DNA of 64,000 nucleotides from Pseudomonas sp. KU26590 (GCF_026153515.1 NZ_CP110644.1:1703501-1767500); one strand, 5' to 3'; shown: positions 49,012 through 58,858, counted from the stretch's first letter. Notes: a model not told the origin generated them from the letters alone. Translations and numbers: made by a program.

Positions 49012-50130
49012 TCAAGGAGAAAGTAAGTAGCCGCTGCGGTAGGCTTCGCTGCCGGCGACATGGGCGATGACCATGCCGGCGGTCGCCATGCGTCGCAATG
49101 AGCGGGCGTACATGAGGCCAGCGTTGGCCGTGTGGATCGGGGTCACTGTGTCGCTGATCGGGTCGATGACCTCAGCGATCAATTGCCCCGCCTCGACGTA
49201 CTCGCCGGGCAGTGTGCAGAACACCAGCAGACCACCTACCGGCGTGGCGACCGGTTCGACGCCCGCCAGCGGGGTCGCCGGGTAAATCAGTTGGGGTGGC
49301 GCAACCGGCTCGCCGGCAATGGCGCCGTGGTGCATCAGGTAACTGATAATCGCCTGAGAGTCGCGGCTGGCGAGGGCGTGATTGACATCCCCCTGACCGC
49401 GCAACTCCAGGGTCACGGAAAAGCTGCCCAGCGGAATCGGGAAGCGCTTTGCAAAACGCTGCTGCAATTGCCACCAGACCAGCGTGAAGCATTCGTCGAA
49501 CGACTGCCCACCGGAATCGGTCGCCAGCAGGCTTGCCTGTGCGCCGAGATAACGCGACAACGCTTCGACCTGGGGCCAGGCTTCAGGCGTGGTGTACAGG
49601 TGCTCGACGGATTCGAAATCGCAATGCAGGTCCAGCACCACATCGGCGTCACAGGCCAGGCGTTGCAACGTCAGGCGCTGGGACTCCAGCTGGGTGCTGC
49701 CGACGCAGTTATTCAGTGCCGCCAGCAGGGTTTTGCGAATCAGGTCGACGTTGCCCTTGGGGTCATCGGTCAGCAGCGCTTCGACTTCATCGCCCACTTG
49801 CTGACCGAGGTCGACGAAGCGGCGATTGAAGTTCTGTCCGCTCTCAAGCTCATAACGGCCCAGTGGCATGTCCATCAGGACCTGCTCCAGGCCGATGGGG
49901 TTGGCCACCGGAACGACCACCACTTCGCCAAGCAACTGACCGGCGTTTTCAAGCTCGGCCAGCCGCTGCTTCAAGTACCAGGACACCAGCATGCCCGGCA
50001 GCTCGTCGGCGTGCAGGGACGACTGGATGTAAACCTTGCAGGCGCCGTTTTCCGGGCCGTAGTGAAAGCTGTGGATCTGCCGCGCGGTGCCGGGCACCGG
50101 GGCCAGCAGATCATGGGTCTGGTGTCGCAT
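49012..50130 (-). CDS. Succinylglutamate desuccinylase/aspartoacylase family protein (AotO-like)
   Basis: A 372-residue zinc-carboxypeptidase-like protein. Metal-site motifs SSLHADELPGML and LDLHCDFESVEH resemble the H-xx-E..H zinc site of the AstE/AspA family. It sits between permease and ATPase genes exactly as aotO does in aotJQOMP-type operons (here J-Q-M-O-P), 9 bp from the permease and 12 bp from the ATPase. No signal peptide, so cytoplasmic. May deacylate an imported N-acylated amino acid; the substrate is unknown. Confidence 0.85.
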   Translation of the reverse strand: MRHQTHDLLAPVPGTARQIHSFHYGPENGACKVYIQSSLHADELPGMLVSWYLKQRLAELENAGQLLGEVVVVPVANPIGLEQVLMDMPLGRYELESGQNFNRRFVDLGQQVGDEVEALLTDDPKGNVDLIRKTLLAALNNCVGSTQLESQRLTLQRLACDADVVLDLHCDFESVEHLYTTPEAWPQVEALSRYLGAQASLLATDSGGQSFDECFTLVWWQLQQRFAKRFPIPLGSFSVTLELRGQGDVNHALASRDSQAIISYLMHHGAIAGEPVAPPQLIYPATPLAGVEPVATPVGGLLVFCTLPGEYVEAGQLIAEVIDPISDTVTPIHTANAGLMYARSLRRMATAGMVIAHVAGSEAYRSGYLLSP

Positions 50131-50139
50131 GCAGGGTTC

Positions 50140-50850
50140 CTAGTGAGTCGGGCCGAGGAAGGCCAGCCAGCGGCGTTCAGCCAGTCGGAACAGGCCCACC
50201 AGAATGAACGTGACCGTGAGATAGATCAGCGCCGCGATGCCGAACGACTGGAACGTCAGGAAGGTGGCCGAGTTGGCGTCCCGCGCGACCTTGAGGATGT
50301 CCGGCACTGTGGCGGTGAAGGCCACGGTGGTCGAGTGCAGCATCAGGATCACTTCGTTGCTGTAATAAGGCAGCGAACGGCGCAGTGCCGACGGCATGAT
50401 GACGTAGGCGTACAAGCGCCAGCCGGTGAGGCCGTAAGCCTTGGCCGCCTCGACTTCACCGTGGTTCATGCTGCGAATCGCACCTGCGAAGATTTCGGTG
50501 GTGTAGGCGCAGGTGTTCAGGGCGAAGGCGAGGATGGTGCAGTTCATCGCGTCACGGAAGAACGCATCCAGTATCGGCTGCTCACGCACGGCAGCGATGC
50601 TGTAAATCCCGGTGTAGCAAATCAGCAACTGGATATACAGCGGCGTTCCGCGGAACAGGTAGGTGTAGAACTGCACCGGCCAGCGCACCATCGGATTACG
50701 CGACACGCGGGCGATGGACAGCGGAATCGAAACGATAAAGCCAATGGCGATGGAGGCACTGAGCAGCCACATCGTCATGGCCAGGCCGGTGATGTTCTGG
50801 CCGTCGGTATAAAGGAAGGCGCGCCAGTATTCTTGCAGCAACTCGATCAT
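50140..50850 (-). CDS. Polar amino acid ABC permease (AotM-like)
   Basis: A 236-residue inner-membrane permease of the HisM group with about five helices and the EAA loop (RSMNHGEVEAAKAYGLTGWRLYAYVIMPSA). It overlaps the preceding permease stop by four bases (ATGA), so the two are made together to form a heterodimeric channel. Confidence 0.88.
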   Translation of the reverse strand: MIELLQEYWRAFLYTDGQNITGLAMTMWLLSASIAIGFIVSIPLSIARVSRNPMVRWPVQFYTYLFRGTPLYIQLLICYTGIYSIAAVREQPILDAFFRDAMNCTILAFALNTCAYTTEIFAGAIRSMNHGEVEAAKAYGLTGWRLYAYVIMPSALRRSLPYYSNEVILMLHSTTVAFTATVPDILKVARDANSATFLTFQSFGIAALIYLTVTFILVGLFRLAERRWLAFLGPTH

Positions 50851-51575
50851 CGTTGAGCCTCCCGGCTGCCGGCGGCGTAACGCCGTTCGGCCCAGCGCAG
50901 GGCGATGTTGGACACGCTGGTGATGACCAGATAGATCAGTGCGGCGAGTACCAGGAAGTAGAACAGCTGATAGGTGCTTTTACCCGCGTCCTGCGCGGCC
51001 TTGACCAGGTCGGCCAGACCGATGATCGACACCAGCGCGGTGGCCTTGAGCACCACTTGCCAGTTGTTGCCGATGCCGGGCAGGGCGAAGCGCATCATCT
51101 GCGGGAACACCACCACGCGAAACCGTTGCGAACGGCTGAGTCCATAGGCCGTGGCGGCTTCGACCTGACCGCGGGGCACGGCGAGGATCGCACCGCGGAA
51201 GGTCTCGGTGAAATACGCACCATAGATGAAGCCCAGCGTGATGACGCCGGCAGAGAAAGGGTCGATCTCGATGTAATCCCATTCCATCGCTTCGGTGAGC
51301 GTGGTCAGCCAGGTTTGCAGGCTGTAGAAGATCAGCAGCATCAGCACCAGGTCCGGTATGCCCCGGATCAGCGTGGTGTAGATCTGGGCCGGGACGCGCA
51401 GCACGGCGGCTTTGGACAGTTTGGCACTGGCGCCCAGCAGGCCGAGCACAACGGCCAGCAGCAGCGACATTACCGATAATTTGACGGTCATCCAGGTGCC
51501 TTCCAGCAACAGCGGGCCAAAGCCCTTCAAACTGAATGCTGACAGTCCCAGGTTTTGCAGGAGGGTTTCGAACAT
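50847..51575 (-). CDS. Polar amino acid ABC permease (AotQ-like)
   Basis: A 242-residue HisQ-type permease, about five helices, EAA loop (AVPRGQVEAATAYGLSRSQRFRVVVFPQ). An ATG with AGG upstream is preferred to a TTG two codons ahead. It follows the binding-protein gene after a terminator-like hairpin. Confidence 0.87.
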   Translation of the reverse strand: MFETLLQNLGLSAFSLKGFGPLLLEGTWMTVKLSVMSLLLAVVLGLLGASAKLSKAAVLRVPAQIYTTLIRGIPDLVLMLLIFYSLQTWLTTLTEAMEWDYIEIDPFSAGVITLGFIYGAYFTETFRGAILAVPRGQVEAATAYGLSRSQRFRVVVFPQMMRFALPGIGNNWQVVLKATALVSIIGLADLVKAAQDAGKSTYQLFYFLVLAALIYLVITSVSNIALRWAERRYAAGSREAQR

Positions 51576-51599
51576 GTGCAACCTATACAGTCAATAAAA

Positions 51600-51646
51600 A
51601 CGCCCGTGAACTTCAGCGGCGGATTCTGGCTGAAATTAACGGGCGT
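51600..51646 (-). terminator. Terminator-like attenuator between binding-protein and permease genes
   Basis: ACGCCCGT and ACGGGCGT with an inner TTCAGC/GCTGAA pairing, followed by TTTTTATT on the coding strand, just past the binding-protein stop. Partial termination here would raise the binding protein above the permeases. Confidence 0.75.
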
Positions 51647-51654
51647 CCGTTTAC

Positions 51655-52437
51655 TTATTTACCGCTGTACAGATTCAGATCGCCGAAGTGCTTCTTCTGG
51701 ATCTCGGCGTACTTGCCGTCATCGTGTAGCGCTTTGATCCCTTTATCCAACAGGGCTTTCAGCTCTTTGTCACCTTTGGAGATGCCAATGGCTGTTTTGG
51801 CTGGCAGCAGGGGATCGTCGATTGGCTTGCTGACTTCGTAATCACCACCCTGTGGCGACTTCAGGAAGCCCAATTCGGCTTGCAGCATGTCTTGAACCGA
51901 TGCGTCCAGACGACCCGAAACGAGGTCGGCATACACCTGATCCTGGTTGGCATAGGCCTGGGTTTTCACGCCAGCCTTGTCCAGAACGGCCTTGGCGTAG
52001 GCTTCCTGGATGGTGCCTTGCTCGTAACCCACGGTTTTGCCTTTGAGCGACGCAGTGTCAGTGCTCAGGCCGGAGCCTTTTTTGTAGACCAGCGAGGTAG
52101 GGCCGGAGAACAGTTCGCTGGAGAAGTCGATGACTTTTTCGCGGGCCGGGGTCACGGTCATGGAGGAGATCACGCCGTCGAACTTCTTGGCTTTCAGGCC
52201 TGGGATCATGCCGTCGAAATCGCTTTCGACCCACTTGCACTTGACCTTCAGTTCAGCGCAGATCGCGTTGCCCAAGTCGATATCAAAGCCCACCAGGCTG
52301 CCATCGGCGGCTTTGGATTCGAATGGCGCGTAGGAAGGATCGACGCCGAAACGCAGTTCCTTGTAGTCCTTGGCCATTGCATTACCGGCGGCCAGACAGA
52401 TGGCGAGTGCGGAAAGGGTCAGCCATGCTTTTTTCAT
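51655..52437 (-). CDS. Polar amino acid ABC binding protein (AotJ-like)
   Basis: A 260-residue periplasmic SBP_bac_3 protein with a signal peptide (LTLSALAICLAAGNAMA, cleaved before KDYKELRFGVDPSYAPFE). LGNAICAELKVKCKWVESDFDGMIPGLKAKKFDGV is characteristic of lysine/arginine/ornithine/histidine-type binders. First gene of the operon; a partial ArgR-like TGTCGC is present at 52566 upstream. Ligand not certain. Confidence 0.87.
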   Translation of the reverse strand: MKKAWLTLSALAICLAAGNAMAKDYKELRFGVDPSYAPFESKAADGSLVGFDIDLGNAICAELKVKCKWVESDFDGMIPGLKAKKFDGVISSMTVTPAREKVIDFSSELFSGPTSLVYKKGSGLSTDTASLKGKTVGYEQGTIQEAYAKAVLDKAGVKTQAYANQDQVYADLVSGRLDASVQDMLQAELGFLKSPQGGDYEVSKPIDDPLLPAKTAIGISKGDKELKALLDKGIKALHDDGKYAEIQKKHFGDLNLYSGK

Positions 52438-52816
52438 CGTTCAGTCCTTAAAACCAAATTGGGCGTTGGGAACACGCGAAGGCTTGCTACCGGCAAAAGC
52501 CAGACCGCAAATAGACAGCAATTTCCGAACCAAACAAACGAACGCGCGTTTTAAATGTACGGAGTTGTCGCAATGATGACTTAGCGCCATCTTTTGTCTT
52601 TCTTTGAGGCCCCGCAGGCACCGGCAGAGTAGCCGCATCCCGTTGAGAGTGGGCGAAAAAGTTGCAGCCTTTGGGGTCTCCAGCGATGCATGTTGAGGTG
52701 GAGGGGAGATTCGAAACGCCTGGCGGGGCTTGTCGTTGAGAGACCGCCGTTTTGGCGCGCTCCACTTCAGTGCATCTCACGCGGGCCGAAGCCAGGCCAT
52801 TGCACCGCGAAGGTGC

Positions 52817-54532
52817 TCAGCCCAGCAGGTCCTGGAGCGTCGCCAGGCTGTCGGCTTCCGCAACGGGCTTGTCCAGTCGCCACCGCAGCATCCTCGGGAA
52901 CCTGACAGCGATGCCGCTCTTGTGCCGTTTCGAGAGGGCGATGCCTTCGAAACCCAACTCGAATACCAGGGTCGGGGTAACACTTCGCACCGGCCCGAAC
53001 TTGTCGACGGTGGTCTTGCGGATGATTGCATCGACTTTGCGCATCTCTTCGTCGGTCAGCCCCGAGTACGCTTTGGCGAAGGGCACCAATGTCCGTTCGC
53101 TGGATTCCGGTGGGCCGTCCCAAACCGCGAAGGTGTAGTCGCTGTACAGACTGGCGCGGCGGCCGTGACCGCGTTGGGCGTAGATCAGCACGGCGTCGAC
53201 GCTGAACGGGTCCATTTTCCATTTCCACCACACGCCCATGTCCTTGGTGCGGCCCACGCCGTACATCGAGTCCCGCGCCTTGAGCATCATGCCCTCCACG
53301 CCGAGACTGCGGGACGCCTCACGCTGCCGGCCGAGGTCGAGCCAGTCGGTGCCAGTCAGCACGGGGGATGGCATCAACACCGGGCTCTGGGCGTTGGCGA
53401 TGACCTTTTCCAACTGCGTGCGCCGCTCGTGTTGCGGGCGACTGCGCCAGTCGTGGCCTTCCCATTCCAGCAGGTCGTAAGCCAGCACGACGACCGGGAC
53501 GTCTTCCAGAATCTTCTTGCCCAATGTCTTGCGGCCGATCCGCTGTTGCAGCAGGGCGAAAGGCTGCACCGACGGCGTCGCTTCGCCGGGGGTGCCGGGC
53601 GCGGGGGTGTCCAGGGCGAACTCGCCTTCCTCGGCATTCGCCGGGGTCGCGGCTTTCCAGACCACGATCTCGCCATCGATCACGGTGCCGTCGGGCAGGC
53701 ATTGAGTCAGGCTGTGCAGTTCCGGGAAGCGATCCGTGACCAGTTCTTCACCCCGCGACCAGATCCACAACCGACCCTCGCGCTTGACCACCTGGGCGCG
53801 GATGCCGTCCCACTTCCATTCCACCTGCCAGTTTTCGGCAGCGCCCAGCAGGTTCTCGAATTGATCGACAGGTTGCTGCAGCGCGTGGGCAAGGAAGAAG
53901 GGGTAAGGCTGGCCACCGCGTTGCGCGTGTTCGTCGGCCGATTCTTCGGCGATGAGTTTTAGATAGCCTTCGGCGCTGGGGCGATGGGAAAGATCGGTGT
54001 ACCCCACGAGTCGCTGAGCAACGCGCTTGCTGTCGATATCGGCCAGCGCGGCGAGGGCGCGGGTCACCAGCAGCTTCGAGACACCGACGCGGAAGCTACC
54101 GGTGATCAGCTTCAGGCAGACCATCAGGCTTTGCGGGTCCAGTTGCGACCAGAACGTCGGCAGGCGCTCAAGCAATTCTTCCGGGGGCAGACCGCGCAGG
54201 GGCAGCAGATGGTTTTCCATCCAGCTGGCCAGGCCTTCTTCTGAACTGTGTTCAGCTTTGGGGAGCAACAGCGACAGGGTCTCCGCCAAATCGCCTACCG
54301 CCTGGTAACTCTCCTCGAACAGCCATTCCGGCAATCCGGACAGCAACAGCGCCTGCTCACGCAACATGCGCGTCGGCACCAGTTGCCGCGGGCGTCCGCC
54401 GGCGAGGAAGTACACCGCCCATGCGGCGTCGTCGGGGTCGGCCTTGCTGAAGTAGGCTTGCATGGCCGCCAGCTTGGCATTGCTGGAGGTGGTCGCGTCG
54501 AGGTCCGAATAGAGTTCGGCGAAGGCCTTCAT
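52817..54532 (-). CDS. ATP-dependent DNA ligase (ligase-associated cluster)
   Basis: A 571-residue ligase C/B-type enzyme. Adenylation motif I EWKWDGIRAQ puts the catalytic Lys at residue 240; later motifs (VIDGEIV, GVEGMMLKARDSMY, WWKWKMDPFSVDAV) and a C-terminal OB-fold follow. A 29-residue low-complexity insert (residues about 294-322, Glu/Pro/Thr/Gly-rich) lies just after motif III. It overlaps the exonuclease by four bases. Its nick-sealing complements Lhr and PdeM, now separated by the ABC operon. Confidence 0.93.
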   Translation of the reverse strand: MKAFAELYSDLDATTSSNAKLAAMQAYFSKADPDDAAWAVYFLAGGRPRQLVPTRMLREQALLLSGLPEWLFEESYQAVGDLAETLSLLLPKAEHSSEEGLASWMENHLLPLRGLPPEELLERLPTFWSQLDPQSLMVCLKLITGSFRVGVSKLLVTRALAALADIDSKRVAQRLVGYTDLSHRPSAEGYLKLIAEESADEHAQRGGQPYPFFLAHALQQPVDQFENLLGAAENWQVEWKWDGIRAQVVKREGRLWIWSRGEELVTDRFPELHSLTQCLPDGTVIDGEIVVWKAATPANAEEGEFALDTPAPGTPGEATPSVQPFALLQQRIGRKTLGKKILEDVPVVVLAYDLLEWEGHDWRSRPQHERRTQLEKVIANAQSPVLMPSPVLTGTDWLDLGRQREASRSLGVEGMMLKARDSMYGVGRTKDMGVWWKWKMDPFSVDAVLIYAQRGHGRRASLYSDYTFAVWDGPPESSERTLVPFAKAYSGLTDEEMRKVDAIIRKTTVDKFGPVRSVTPTLVFELGFEGIALSKRHKSGIAVRFPRMLRWRLDKPVAEADSLATLQDLLG

Positions 54533-55581
54533 GGGGAGGCCTCGCCTGTCGATGCGGATTCGGGTGCTGGTTCGGTCTTGGCCGCTGCGTCGTCCTCTTC
54601 GTCGCCGTATTCGGTGGAAAAGCCTTGGGCGTCGAGGCCCAGTTCCCGCAGGTAGCGCACCAGCACGGCCACCGAACCGTGGGTGACCATGACCCGTTCA
54701 GCGCCGGTGTTTTCAATGGCCCAGAGCAAGCCGGGCCAGTCGGCATGGTCGGAGAGGGCGAAGCCGCGATCGACGCCGCGCCGACGTCGGGTGCCGCGCA
54801 GCATCATCCAGCCACTGGCGAAGGCGTCGCTGAATTCGCCAAAGCGACGCATCCAGGTGCTGCCGCCGGCGGAGGGCGGCGCGACGATCAGGGCGCTGCG
54901 CAAGGCGGGGTCGGTTTTTTTGAAGTCGCCGGCGTAGTGGGTTTCGGGGATGCGCACGCCGGCTTCGCGGTAGACGCGGTTGAGCGGTTCGACGGCGCCG
55001 TGAACGAGGATCGGGCCGATGCTGGGGTCGATGCCGTGGAGGATGCGTTGGGCTTTGCCGAACGAGTAGGCGAACAGGACGCTGGCTTTGCCGGCGGCGG
55101 CATTGGCGCGCCACCATTCGTTGACTCCGGCGAAGATTTCCGCCTGGGGCTGCCAGCGGTAGATTGGCAGGCCGAAGGTGGATTCGGTGATGAAGGTGTG
55201 GCAGCGCACAGGTTCGAAGGGTTCGCAGGTGCCGTCGGGTTCGACTTTGTAGTCGCCTGAGGCAACCCAGATTTCGCCTTTGTATTCGAGGCGGACCTGG
55301 GCGGAGCCGAGGACGTGGCCGGCCGGATGGAGGCTGAGTTTGACGCCGTGGTGGGTGATGCTTTCGCCGTAGGCGAGGGTCTGGAGGTTGATGTCCTGGC
55401 CCAGTCGGGAGCGCAATATGCCTTCGCCTGGCGCGGCGGCGAGGTAGTGTTGGTTGCCGGTGCGGGCGTGGTCGCCGTGGGCGTGGGTGATGACGGAGCG
55501 TTCGACCGGGCGCCACGGATCGATGTAGAAATCACCGGGCGGGCAGTAGAGGCCTTCGGGGCGAGCAATGACGAGATCCAT
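54529..55581 (-). CDS. Ligase-associated DNA damage response MBL-fold exonuclease
   Basis: A 350-residue metallo-beta-lactamase-fold nuclease, SNM1/Pso2-like. Metal motif HAHGDHAR, the PAGHVLGSAQ loop, and later SDHADW are intact. It is the upstream partner of the DNA ligase (ATGA overlap), completing one half of the lhr/pdeM/ligase/exo module. The C-terminal 25 residues are acidic and Ala-rich, seemingly unstructured. Confidence 0.9.
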   Translation of the reverse strand: MDLVIARPEGLYCPPGDFYIDPWRPVERSVITHAHGDHARTGNQHYLAAAPGEGILRSRLGQDINLQTLAYGESITHHGVKLSLHPAGHVLGSAQVRLEYKGEIWVASGDYKVEPDGTCEPFEPVRCHTFITESTFGLPIYRWQPQAEIFAGVNEWWRANAAAGKASVLFAYSFGKAQRILHGIDPSIGPILVHGAVEPLNRVYREAGVRIPETHYAGDFKKTDPALRSALIVAPPSAGGSTWMRRFGEFSDAFASGWMMLRGTRRRRGVDRGFALSDHADWPGLLWAIENTGAERVMVTHGSVAVLVRYLRELGLDAQGFSTEYGDEEDDAAAKTEPAPESASTGEASP

Positions 55582-55699
55582 GGTTTGACCGGGTTTGGGG
55601 ACTTGTCAGGTAGAGCGGTGGCGGGGCGCAGAAGTTCGGTCCGGGTTTTGGCTCTGGATCAAGATCAAGAGCGTCGGCCTAACGACCTCGGGTTTCGCC

Positions 55700-56027
55700 T
55701 TCGGCGAGTTACTTGGAAAAGCACCCCAAGTAACCAAGGGTGCCTGCTCCTGGTTGGGCCCCTCGTACCTCGGGGTTCCTTCACTCCGGTCTCGCTCCGT
55801 GGGCCCGCGCCGAACGGACATCCATGTCCTGACGGCGCTCTCGCCGCATCCATGCGGCTCGGCCCACTCCGCGAGACCTCCGTTCAGCCTGCACCCAAGT
55901 CGCGATTGGCGGTGATTGGTCTTTTTGCGTATGAAGATCAAGAGCAGATCAAAAGCTTCCCGGCTGAAGCCGGTCCTACTGAGGGTACGCGGTGTGCTTT
56001 TTAGTGGGACCGGCTTTAGCCGGGAAG
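55700..56027 (+). repeat. Composite repeat, copy B (126-bp core plus REPIN)
   Basis: The core (55780-55905) differs from copy A at only two of 126 bases by eye; the left flank diverges, while the right side again ends in a CTTCCCGGCTGAAGCCGG REPIN (55966-56027). It occupies the gap between the exonuclease and the acylase. Hairpins with ATCCAT centres at 55816-55829 and 55844-55857. No gene visible in the remaining 565 bp. Confidence 0.85.
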
Positions 56028-56146
56028 AGGCCAGTTCAGGCGCCATCCACTTCCCAAGCGTCAGCTGCTTGCTGCTTGATCGTTCCCACGCTCTGCGTGG
56101 GGATGCATCCCGAGACGCTCCGCGTCATCCTGGATGGCTCGACCAT

Positions 56147-58630
56147 TTACTTCCCGGGCGTCAGGGTCAGGCGTTGTTTGCCGTAGGCTTTTTCGAAGTT
56201 TTCCGGTTGCATCGGCACGGACATGTACAGGCCTTTCATCCAGGGGTCGATGCCGTTGGCGTTGTACGGGCTGGCCGGGTTGCCGGATTGGCCGGAGGCG
56301 TTTTGCGCCATCATCGGTTCTTGTTGGGCGAAGTCGACGATGATGCGCATGGCCGGGACGACGGCGGCGTTGAAGTCCTGGCCCCAGTGGAAGCCCGACG
56401 CGTTGAGCGTGGTGTGGTCGCCGCCGGTGGCGATCGGGCCTTTCATCACGCTTGCCTTGTTGCCGCCCAGTGCGGCGGCGAGTTGGGCGCTTTGGGAGGT
56501 CCAGGTGGTCTGGTGCAGTTTGCCCCACTGCCAGGCCTTGTGATCAGCGCCCAACTGGCTTTCGCCGACGATGATTGCAGCGGCCAGGCTGCGGGCGAGG
56601 ATCGCGGGTTTGTCTTCTTTTTGCGGCGTTTTCACGTCGTCCCAATACGGACTGTCTTCACGGCCCAGCAGGTGGTCGGCCTGGGGCGAGTAGGACAGGT
56701 CCGCGCTTTGCACCAGCGCTTTCCAGGCAGGGCTGGTTTCCGGGCCGAGTTCGTCGAGGAAGGTCTGGCGGGCGCTTTCTTGCAGGAACAATTCGTAAAT
56801 CGCTGCATCAGCCGAACCCGGCGACAGTCGGCCGTCGAACGCCATCAGGCGTGTCAGCGCTTCGCGGGCCTTGTCGCGGTCTGGGGCTGGCAGGGCGTCG
56901 ATGGCTTGCTTGAGCGGCGCAGACATGCCCGGCGCGGAGAACATTTTCTTAAGCTTGGCGGCGAAGGTCGTGGTCTGGTCGTATTGCATGGCGACGGTGC
57001 TGCGGGTGTCCTGCTTGCCGGCACTGGCCAGTTCGGCGATGCGTTCGGCACGCTCCGGGTAGTCCCACGAATTGGACAGCTGCATCCCATAGCCTTTCGG
57101 CACGGTGCGCTGGTTGGCGGTGGCGATCCAGCCTTGTTGCGAATCCTGATCGTACGGATGCAGCATCGCTTCGGCGTAGCCGTCCCAGTCGAACCGGCCG
57201 TCCCAGCCCGGCGAAGGAATCAGGCCAAGCCCGTCGCGCCGGTTGGGGTATTTGCCGGTCACTTGCCAACCGGTGTTCGACGCGTCGGCGAACACCACGT
57301 TCAGGGTGATGGCGCGAATCTCCCGGGTGGTGTCGAAGGCGCGCTGCACGTTTTGCGCGCGGGTCAGATCGAAGAGGGCGTCGAGGGTTTTGTCGTCTTT
57401 GGCGTCCGGCGTCTGCAAGGCGATGCCCAGGCCGCTGGCCAGTTGCGCAGAGCTTGCGTTGAGCAGTGGGCCATGACGGGTTTCGTAGGCGGGCTCGCGC
57501 ACCGGGCTTTGGCCTTTGACGAAGTAGTTTTCCTCATGGGCGCCTGCCGCGACCCATTTGCCGTCGGCCATGACCATCAGGCGGTTGTTTTCGCGCTTGA
57601 GCTTCTCCAGGAACAGGTCCTGGTTGTCACCCATCGCCGGGCCCATGCCCCAGGCCAGTTTGCCGTTGAAGCCGGACAACACCAGTGGCAGGCCCGCAAC
57701 GGTCGCGCCTGCGGCCTGGTATTTCGGCGAGCGGATCTGCACGAAATTCCACATCGACGGCAGGGTTGGCGCCAGTTGGCTGTCGGTGGCCAGCAGGCTC
57801 TTGCCCGCGCGGGCGCGTTGCGGTGAGATCACCCAGTTGTTCGACGCCGAAACGCCCAGCAGATTAAGGTCGGAAAGCTGCAGCGCCGCTTTGTCCAGGT
57901 CGCTCAGGCCCGGCAGTTGGCTGCTCAGGTTCAGCCCTTTGAGCTTGTCGGCCTCAACAAAGGGCAAGGCTTCGTCGGGATAGGTCGGCAGCAGCCAGGC
58001 CAGCTTGTCGGCGCCGACTTTCTGCGCCAGCACCAGCGATGAAATCTCCTCCTGCAGGTTCACCGACAGGCTGAAATTGAGCAGGCTGAAGATCAGTGCC
58101 GAGTCTTCCGGCTTCCAGTATTCAGGCTTGTAACCCGAGTCGGCGAGGTCAGCCGGCAGCTTGTCGCGGTAGCGGAACAGGTAAGCGTTGACGCCGCGCG
58201 CGTACACCTCGAAGAAGCGTTTCAGGCGCGGCGATGAGGCCGCGTACAGCTGGCCGGCTGTCTGCTTGAGGTTGGCAGCGCGCATCATGCGGTCGAGATC
58301 GAGGGCGCCCGGCCCCGCGATTTCCGACAGTCGGCCTTGGGCGAGCAAGCGCATTTGCATCATCTGGGTGATGCGGTCTGTCGCGTGAACGTAGCCGAGA
58401 GTAAATAGCGCGTCATGGAACGTGCTGCTCTCAATCAGCGGCATGCCCAGATTGTTGCGGCGAATCGAGACGTTCTGTGCCAGGCCTTTAATGGCAAACA
58501 CCCCGCTGGCAGGCGGCAGGCTGTCGCGGTCTTCACCGCCCAGCTGGCACCCGGCCAGGCTCAAAAGTCCGATCATGGCAGCGGCCGCGCTCATGCGCGT
58601 TTTCAACGTCGAAAGGGCTGGCGAGGCCAT
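56147..58630 (-). CDS. Lipoprotein Ntn-hydrolase acylase (penicillin/AHL acylase family)
   Basis: An 827-residue penicillin-acylase-family enzyme resembling QuiP/HacC homoserine-lactone acylases. A lipobox LSLAGC makes Cys28 the lipid anchor. The N-terminal alpha part ([28 protein letters not shown]) precedes the autocatalytic site [10 protein letters not shown], where Ser263 should become the nucleophile; a Gly usually precedes it, here Ala262. The beta part follows with [10 protein letters not shown] and [10 protein letters not shown]. It is expected to be anchored in the periplasm and to cleave acyl amides; AHL or another substrate is unproven. Confidence 0.85.
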   Translation of the reverse strand: MASPALSTLKTRMSAAAAMIGLLSLAGCQLGGEDRDSLPPASGVFAIKGLAQNVSIRRNNLGMPLIESSTFHDALFTLGYVHATDRITQMMQMRLLAQGRLSEIAGPGALDLDRMMRAANLKQTAGQLYAASSPRLKRFFEVYARGVNAYLFRYRDKLPADLADSGYKPEYWKPEDSALIFSLLNFSLSVNLQEEISSLVLAQKVGADKLAWLLPTYPDEALPFVEADKLKGLNLSSQLPGLSDLDKAALQLSDLNLLGVSASNNWVISPQRARAGKSLLATDSQLAPTLPSMWNFVQIRSPKYQAAGATVAGLPLVLSGFNGKLAWGMGPAMGDNQDLFLEKLKRENNRLMVMADGKWVAAGAHEENYFVKGQSPVREPAYETRHGPLLNASSAQLASGLGIALQTPDAKDDKTLDALFDLTRAQNVQRAFDTTREIRAITLNVVFADASNTGWQVTGKYPNRRDGLGLIPSPGWDGRFDWDGYAEAMLHPYDQDSQQGWIATANQRTVPKGYGMQLSNSWDYPERAERIAELASAGKQDTRSTVAMQYDQTTTFAAKLKKMFSAPGMSAPLKQAIDALPAPDRDKAREALTRLMAFDGRLSPGSADAAIYELFLQESARQTFLDELGPETSPAWKALVQSADLSYSPQADHLLGREDSPYWDDVKTPQKEDKPAILARSLAAAIIVGESQLGADHKAWQWGKLHQTTWTSQSAQLAAALGGNKASVMKGPIATGGDHTTLNASGFHWGQDFNAAVVPAMRIIVDFAQQEPMMAQNASGQSGNPASPYNANGIDPWMKGLYMSVPMQPENFEKAYGKQRLTLTPGK

Positions 58631-58771
58631 GATGAAGCTCCTGCGGGGGGTGTGCGTAGAAAAGGCGCTACGTTAGAGAGCAGGCGAGCGCCACGCAAGC
58701 CGGGGGAGGGAGTTTATTTTCGCGATTTTCAGGAGGGGATATCACCGCGGCTCTCTGAACACTATCAGTCC

Positions 58772-58858
58772 GTAGGAGCCGGCTTGCTGGCGAACCTGCT
58801 GCGCCAGGCATGTCGATGGCAGTTGAACCAGGCGGTTCGCCAGCAAGCCGGCTACTAC
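58772..58858. repeat. REPIN, GTAGGAGCCGGCTTGCTGGCGAA class
   Basis: Inverted arms GTAGGAGCCGGCTTGCTGGC and GCCAGCAAGCCGGCTACTAC flank about 45 bp in the gap between the GST and acylase genes. A second REP class, distinct from the CTTGCCCGC pairs. Confidence 0.88.

Noticed and set aside
52566..52581. ArgR site upstream of the AotJ-like gene
   Set aside because: TGTCGC is present but is followed by CT instead of AA after eight bases, and no tandem partner lies 21 bp away; too weak to list.
55595..55915. Short frames in the composite repeat
   Set aside because: They appear at each copy without translation signals; repeat DNA explains them better.
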